From CAYREV01 sp964423345 (lineage in GTDB: Bacteria; Bacteroidota; Rhodothermia; Balneolales; Balneolaceae), in the NCBI GenBank assembly GCA_964423345.1, contig CAYREV010000058.1, forward strand, positions 1-7,619: 7,619 bases of DNA, in the 5' to 3' direction. Positions 5,195 to 7,619 of this stretch are shown here, piece after piece (the first letter of the stretch is position 1; the number at the start of each line of letters is the position of its first letter). The notes under the pieces are model-generated. The model saw nothing but the letters and a program-made list of their open reading frames with translations. It did not search any database and had not been told where the DNA came from. The translations under genes were made by a program, and so were the position numbers.

Positions 5195-6178
5195 GTGACA
5201 AGAGACACTGACGACGGGATCGCGCTCCTCGAGGACCTGCTGTTGACGCGGCGGTTCGAGGAGACGGTCATCGACATCTACGAGGACCGCGGTATCCGCG
5301 AGCTACCCCACTCGAGCCTCGGCCAGGAGGCCGTCGGCGTCGGCGGCTGTTTCGCCCTCCGGGACGACGACGTGGTCGTCCCGTCGCTCCGGACCCGGGC
5401 GGCGATGCTGACGCGCGTGCCGCTGGAGGAGGTGATCGGTGGCATGTACGGCACGGCCTCCGGTCCCTCGAACGGCCGGACCACACAGCACCACATGGGT
5501 TCCTCGGAGTACGGCATCCTCGGGACGACGGGGATGGTCGGTGCCCACCTCAACCCCGCGGCCGGTTCCGCGCTCGGGAACCAGGTACTGGGAAACGACC
5601 GCGTGACGCTCGCGTTCTTCGGCGACGGGGCCGTCCAGCGCGGGGAGTTCCACACCGCGATGAACTTCTCGACGGTTCGTGAGCTCCCGGTGGTGTTCAT
5701 CATCGAGAACAACGGGTGGACCGAGGGCTCGCCGATCGAGAAGCTCGTCGCCGTCGAGGACCTGGCCGACCTGGCGAATCACGGCCTCCCGACGCACGTC
5801 GTCGACGGCCAGGACGTCGAGGAGGTTCTCGAGACGACCGCGTCGGCGGTCGACCGGGCCCGGTCGGGCGACGGGCCGACGCTGATCGAGGCGAAGACGT
5901 TCCGGTTCCGACCCCACGCGGAGACGATGCCCGAGGAGCGCGACCGGGATGCCCTCGAGGCGATGCGCGAGCGCGACCCCGTCGCGATCTACCGGTCGCG
6001 GCTGATCGATCGGGGCGTCCTCACCGAGGACCGAATCGAGGAGATCGACGAGCGGATCCGGGCCGAGATCGACGACGCCTTCGAGGCCGCCGAACGGGAC
6101 GAACTCCCCGACGAGGACACCCTCTACCACGTCTTCCGTGACGTCGAGATCGACCACTCGAAGGGGGTGGTTCGATGA
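5195..6178 (+). CDS. 2-oxoacid dehydrogenase E1 component, alpha subunit (thiamine diphosphate-dependent)
   Basis: From GTG 5195 the protein has 327 residues. SSLGQEAVGVG (40-50) is the usual N-terminal signature. The thiamine diphosphate motif runs from GDG (143-145, in FFGDGAVQRGEFH) to ENN (171-173). His100 in TTQHHMG and His241 in FRPHAETM match conserved active-site positions. With E1-beta it would decarboxylate a 2-oxoacid and reductively acylate the lipoyl arm of E2. The stretch that reads YRxH in pyruvate and acetoin enzymes is LRTR here (65-68), closer to the branched-chain enzyme (YREA). The segment after His241 lacks the Ser residues that are phosphorylated in mitochondrial enzymes. 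The GTG at 5180 would add five residues, but both the Shine-Dalgarno and TATA evidence favour 5195. The stop overlaps the E1-beta start as ATGA, so the two subunits are coupled. The family is certain; the substrate (branched-chain, pyruvate-like or acetoin) is not. Confidence 0.93.
   Translation: MTRDTDDGIALLEDLLLTRRFEETVIDIYEDRGIRELPHSSLGQEAVGVGGCFALRDDDVVVPSLRTRAAMLTRVPLEEVIGGMYGTASGPSNGRTTQHHMGSSEYGILGTTGMVGAHLNPAAGSALGNQVLGNDRVTLAFFGDGAVQRGEFHTAMNFSTVRELPVVFIIENNGWTEGSPIEKLVAVEDLADLANHGLPTHVVDGQDVEEVLETTASAVDRARSGDGPTLIEAKTFRFRPHAETMPEERDRDALEAMRERDPVAIYRSRLIDRGVLTEDRIEEIDERIRAEIDDAFEAAERDELPDEDTLYHVFRDVEIDHSKGVVR
6163..6170 (+). promoter_or_regulatory. Ribosome binding site for E1-beta
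   Basis: GGGGGTGG lies four bases before the E1-beta ATG, within the last E1-alpha codons. It resembles the haloarchaeal GGAGGTGA consensus and fits translational coupling at the ATGA overlap. Confidence 0.5.
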
Positions 6179-7185
6179 GCGAAGGCGAACTCGAGGTCGG
6201 CCAGGAGACGACGGAGCTGACCGTCCGCGAGAGCCTGAACGAGGCGCTCTTCGAGGAGATGGAGCGGGACGACCGCGTGTTACTCTACGGCGAGGACGTC
6301 GCCGAGTACGGCGGGCTCTACAAGGTCACCCAGGGCCTGCACGACGCGTTCGGCGAGGAGCGCGTCTTCGACAGTCCGCTGGCGGAGACGGCCATCGCGG
6401 GTTCGGCGGTCGGTGCGGCCCTCGTCGGCGCGCGGCCCGTCGTCGAGATCATGTACGCCGACTTCCTCCCGATCGTCGGCGACCACCTGATCAACTACGC
6501 CGCGAAGATGCACTTCAACTACGGCGACGGGACGAGCGTTCCGCTGGTCGTCCGGTCGATGTACGGCGCGGGCGACGGTCACGGGCTCCACCACGGCCAG
6601 AGTCCGGAGGGGTGGTTCACGAACGTCCCGGGGCTGAAGATCGTGATGCCGTCGACGCCGCGGGACTACAAGGGGCTGCTCAAGTCGGCCATCCGGGACG
6701 ACGACCCGGTGCTCTTCCTCGAGAACAAGATGTCCTACGACGACCGCGGGCCGGTCCCCGAGGAGGAGTACACGGTCCCGCTGTGCTCCTCCGATGTGAA
6801 GCGCCAGGGGACGGACGCGACCGTCGTCGCCACCGGCCCGATGGTCTCCGAGGCGCTGGAGGCGGCCGAGCGGTTGAGCGGCCGGGGCATCGAGGTCGAG
6901 GTCGTCGACCCCCGGACGATCGCCCCGCTCGACGTGGAGCCGATCCTCGAGTCGGTCCGGAAGACGAACGTGCTCGTCGTCGCCCACGAGGCCCCGACGT
7001 TCGGCGGGTTCGGCTCGGAGGTCGCCGCACAGGCCATCGACGAGGCGTTCTTCTACCTCGACGCGCCCGTCAAGCGGGTGGGCGCACCGTCCACGCCGAT
7101 CCCGTTCGCGGAGAACCTGGAGGAGGCGTACCTGCCGCGGGCCGACGAGATCGAGTCGGCCGTGATCGAGGCGATCGAGACGTAA
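6175..7185 (+). CDS. 2-oxoacid dehydrogenase E1 component, beta subunit
   Basis: This 336-residue protein begins with about 14 acidic residues, then the family start LTVRESLNEALFEEM (15-29). It continues with GEDVAEYGG (39-47), FDSPLAETAIAG (65-76, with Glu71, which contacts the thiamine ring), YADFLP (94-99), GLHHGQSPEGWF (137-148), VPGLKIVMPSTP (151-162) and DPVLFLE (177-183). His140 is in the place of the catalytic His of the HSQS motif; the Ser after it is Gly. The C-terminal transketolase-like domain is present, including VVDPRTIAPLD (243-253) and HEAPTFGGFG (271-280). It pairs with E1-alpha in an alpha2beta2 heterotetramer. Its ATG overlaps the E1-alpha stop by four bases, which suggests equal synthesis of the two chains. 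The E2 gene starts one base after its stop. Length is normal, with no sign of decay. Confidence 0.94.
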   Translation: MSEGELEVGQETTELTVRESLNEALFEEMERDDRVLLYGEDVAEYGGLYKVTQGLHDAFGEERVFDSPLAETAIAGSAVGAALVGARPVVEIMYADFLPIVGDHLINYAAKMHFNYGDGTSVPLVVRSMYGAGDGHGLHHGQSPEGWFTNVPGLKIVMPSTPRDYKGLLKSAIRDDDPVLFLENKMSYDDRGPVPEEEYTVPLCSSDVKRQGTDATVVATGPMVSEALEAAERLSGRGIEVEVVDPRTIAPLDVEPILESVRKTNVLVVAHEAPTFGGFGSEVAAQAIDEAFFYLDAPVKRVGAPSTPIPFAENLEEAYLPRADEIESAVIEAIET

Positions 7186-7186
7186 C

Positions 7187-7619
7187 ATGCAGGAACTGAA
7201 ACTCCCCAAGCGCGGGCAGGCGATGGAGGAGGGGACGATCGTCGAGTGGGCCGTCGACGTGGACGAGCCGATCGCCGCCGGCGACCCAGTCGTCCTCTTC
7301 GAGACGGACAAGGCGACCGAGGAGATCGTGGCCGAAGAAGACGGCCTGCTGCTCGCAAAGCGGGTCTCGGCCGGCGAGACGGTCCCCATCGGAACGACGC
7401 TCGGCTTCGTCGGCACCGAGGACGAGCGCGAGGCGGTCCCCGACGACGGGGCGACCGCCCCCGACTCCGGTTCGGAGGACGCCACGACCGGCACGGAACC
7501 GGCGGCGAGCGCGGAGTCGAACGAGCGCGGGAACGGTGCCGACGGGCCGCCGATCCGCGGCTCACCGAGCGCCCGGCGCGCCGCCAGGGAGCGCGACGTG
7601 TCGATCGAGGCCGTCGGCA
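7187..7619 (+). CDS. Dihydrolipoyl acyltransferase (E2) of the 2-oxoacid dehydrogenase complex, N-terminal part
   Basis: The ATG lies one base after the E1-beta TAA, and the frame stays open to the window edge, giving 144 residues. A lipoyl domain fills residues 1-76: LPKRGQAMEEGTIVEW (6-21), AAGDPVVLFETDKATEE (30-46) with the lipoylated Lys42, then DGLLL and GETVPIG. A flexible linker of Ala, Asp, Glu, Ser, Thr and Gly follows (about 78-124). Then comes the start of a peripheral subunit-binding domain, GSPSARRAARERDVSIEAVG (125-144), which holds E1 and/or E3. The swinging lipoyl arm carries the acyl group from E1 to the catalytic domain, which would be off the right edge. One domain copy only is seen. 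An acetoin-type or branched-chain-type E2 is equally possible. A small lipoyl-only protein is unlikely because the subunit-binding domain has begun. Confidence 0.92.
   Translation, partial: MQELKLPKRGQAMEEGTIVEWAVDVDEPIAAGDPVVLFETDKATEEIVAEEDGLLLAKRVSAGETVPIGTTLGFVGTEDEREAVPDDGATAPDSGSEDATTGTEPAASAESNERGNGADGPPIRGSPSARRAARERDVSIEAVG

Noticed and set aside
6280..7494. Long minus-strand open frame opposite E1-beta and E2
   Set aside because: High GC keeps the antisense frame open. The plus-strand translation carries complete enzyme motifs, and the antisense one has none.
1..7619. CRISPR array, tRNA, rRNA, integrase or toxin-antitoxin genes
   Set aside because: I saw no regularly spaced direct repeats, no tRNA-like cloverleaf, no ribosomal RNA stretch and no matching protein motifs on either strand.

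Overview
The window reads as haloarchaeal chromosomal DNA (class Halobacteria). The genes are GC-rich, with G or C at most third codon positions. The proteins are strongly acidic, loaded with Asp and Glu. Several starts have a TATA-like box centred about 26 bases upstream, which is the haloarchaeal leaderless arrangement. The left edge carries an IS1341-type TnpB of a kind common in haloarchaea. All assignments come from reading motifs by eye; no database search was possible.

Layout. (1) Positions 1-461, minus strand: the N-terminal third or so of a TnpB transposon nuclease, cut by the window edge. (2) 462-716: non-coding. It has an AT-richer stretch next to tnpB and a nested inverted repeat (548-612) that folds best as minus-strand RNA; this is probably a transposon end. 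(3) 717-3255, minus strand: an inositol-monophosphatase-family phosphatase with its own promoter, preceded by an NAD-dependent epimerase/dehydratase, which is preceded by a short-chain dehydrogenase/reductase (SDR). The SDR and epimerase genes share one base and are probably translationally coupled. (4) 3256-3562: a divergent control region with a TATA box for each direction, small palindromes beside both, and a possible 41-codon leaderless ORF ending on the SDR start. (5) 3563-7619, plus strand: an AMP-forming acyl-CoA synthetase, then E1-alpha, E1-beta and the start of the lipoyl E2 of a 2-oxoacid dehydrogenase complex. E2 runs off the right edge.

Working model (inference). The E1/E2 genes decarboxylate a 2-oxoacid, or cleave an acetoin-like ketol, and pass the acyl group to CoA. 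The acyl-CoA synthetase makes another CoA thioester from a free acid. The divergent SDR and epimerase/dehydratase may oxidise or reshape a hydroxylated precursor. Haloarchaea oxidise pyruvate and 2-oxoglutarate through ferredoxin oxidoreductases, so this NAD-type complex probably serves a different, peripheral substrate that the sequence does not reveal. I see no CRISPR array, tRNA, rRNA or clearly new defence system. The most open points are the substrate of the cluster, the short leader ORF before the SDR gene and the structured non-coding segment beside tnpB.
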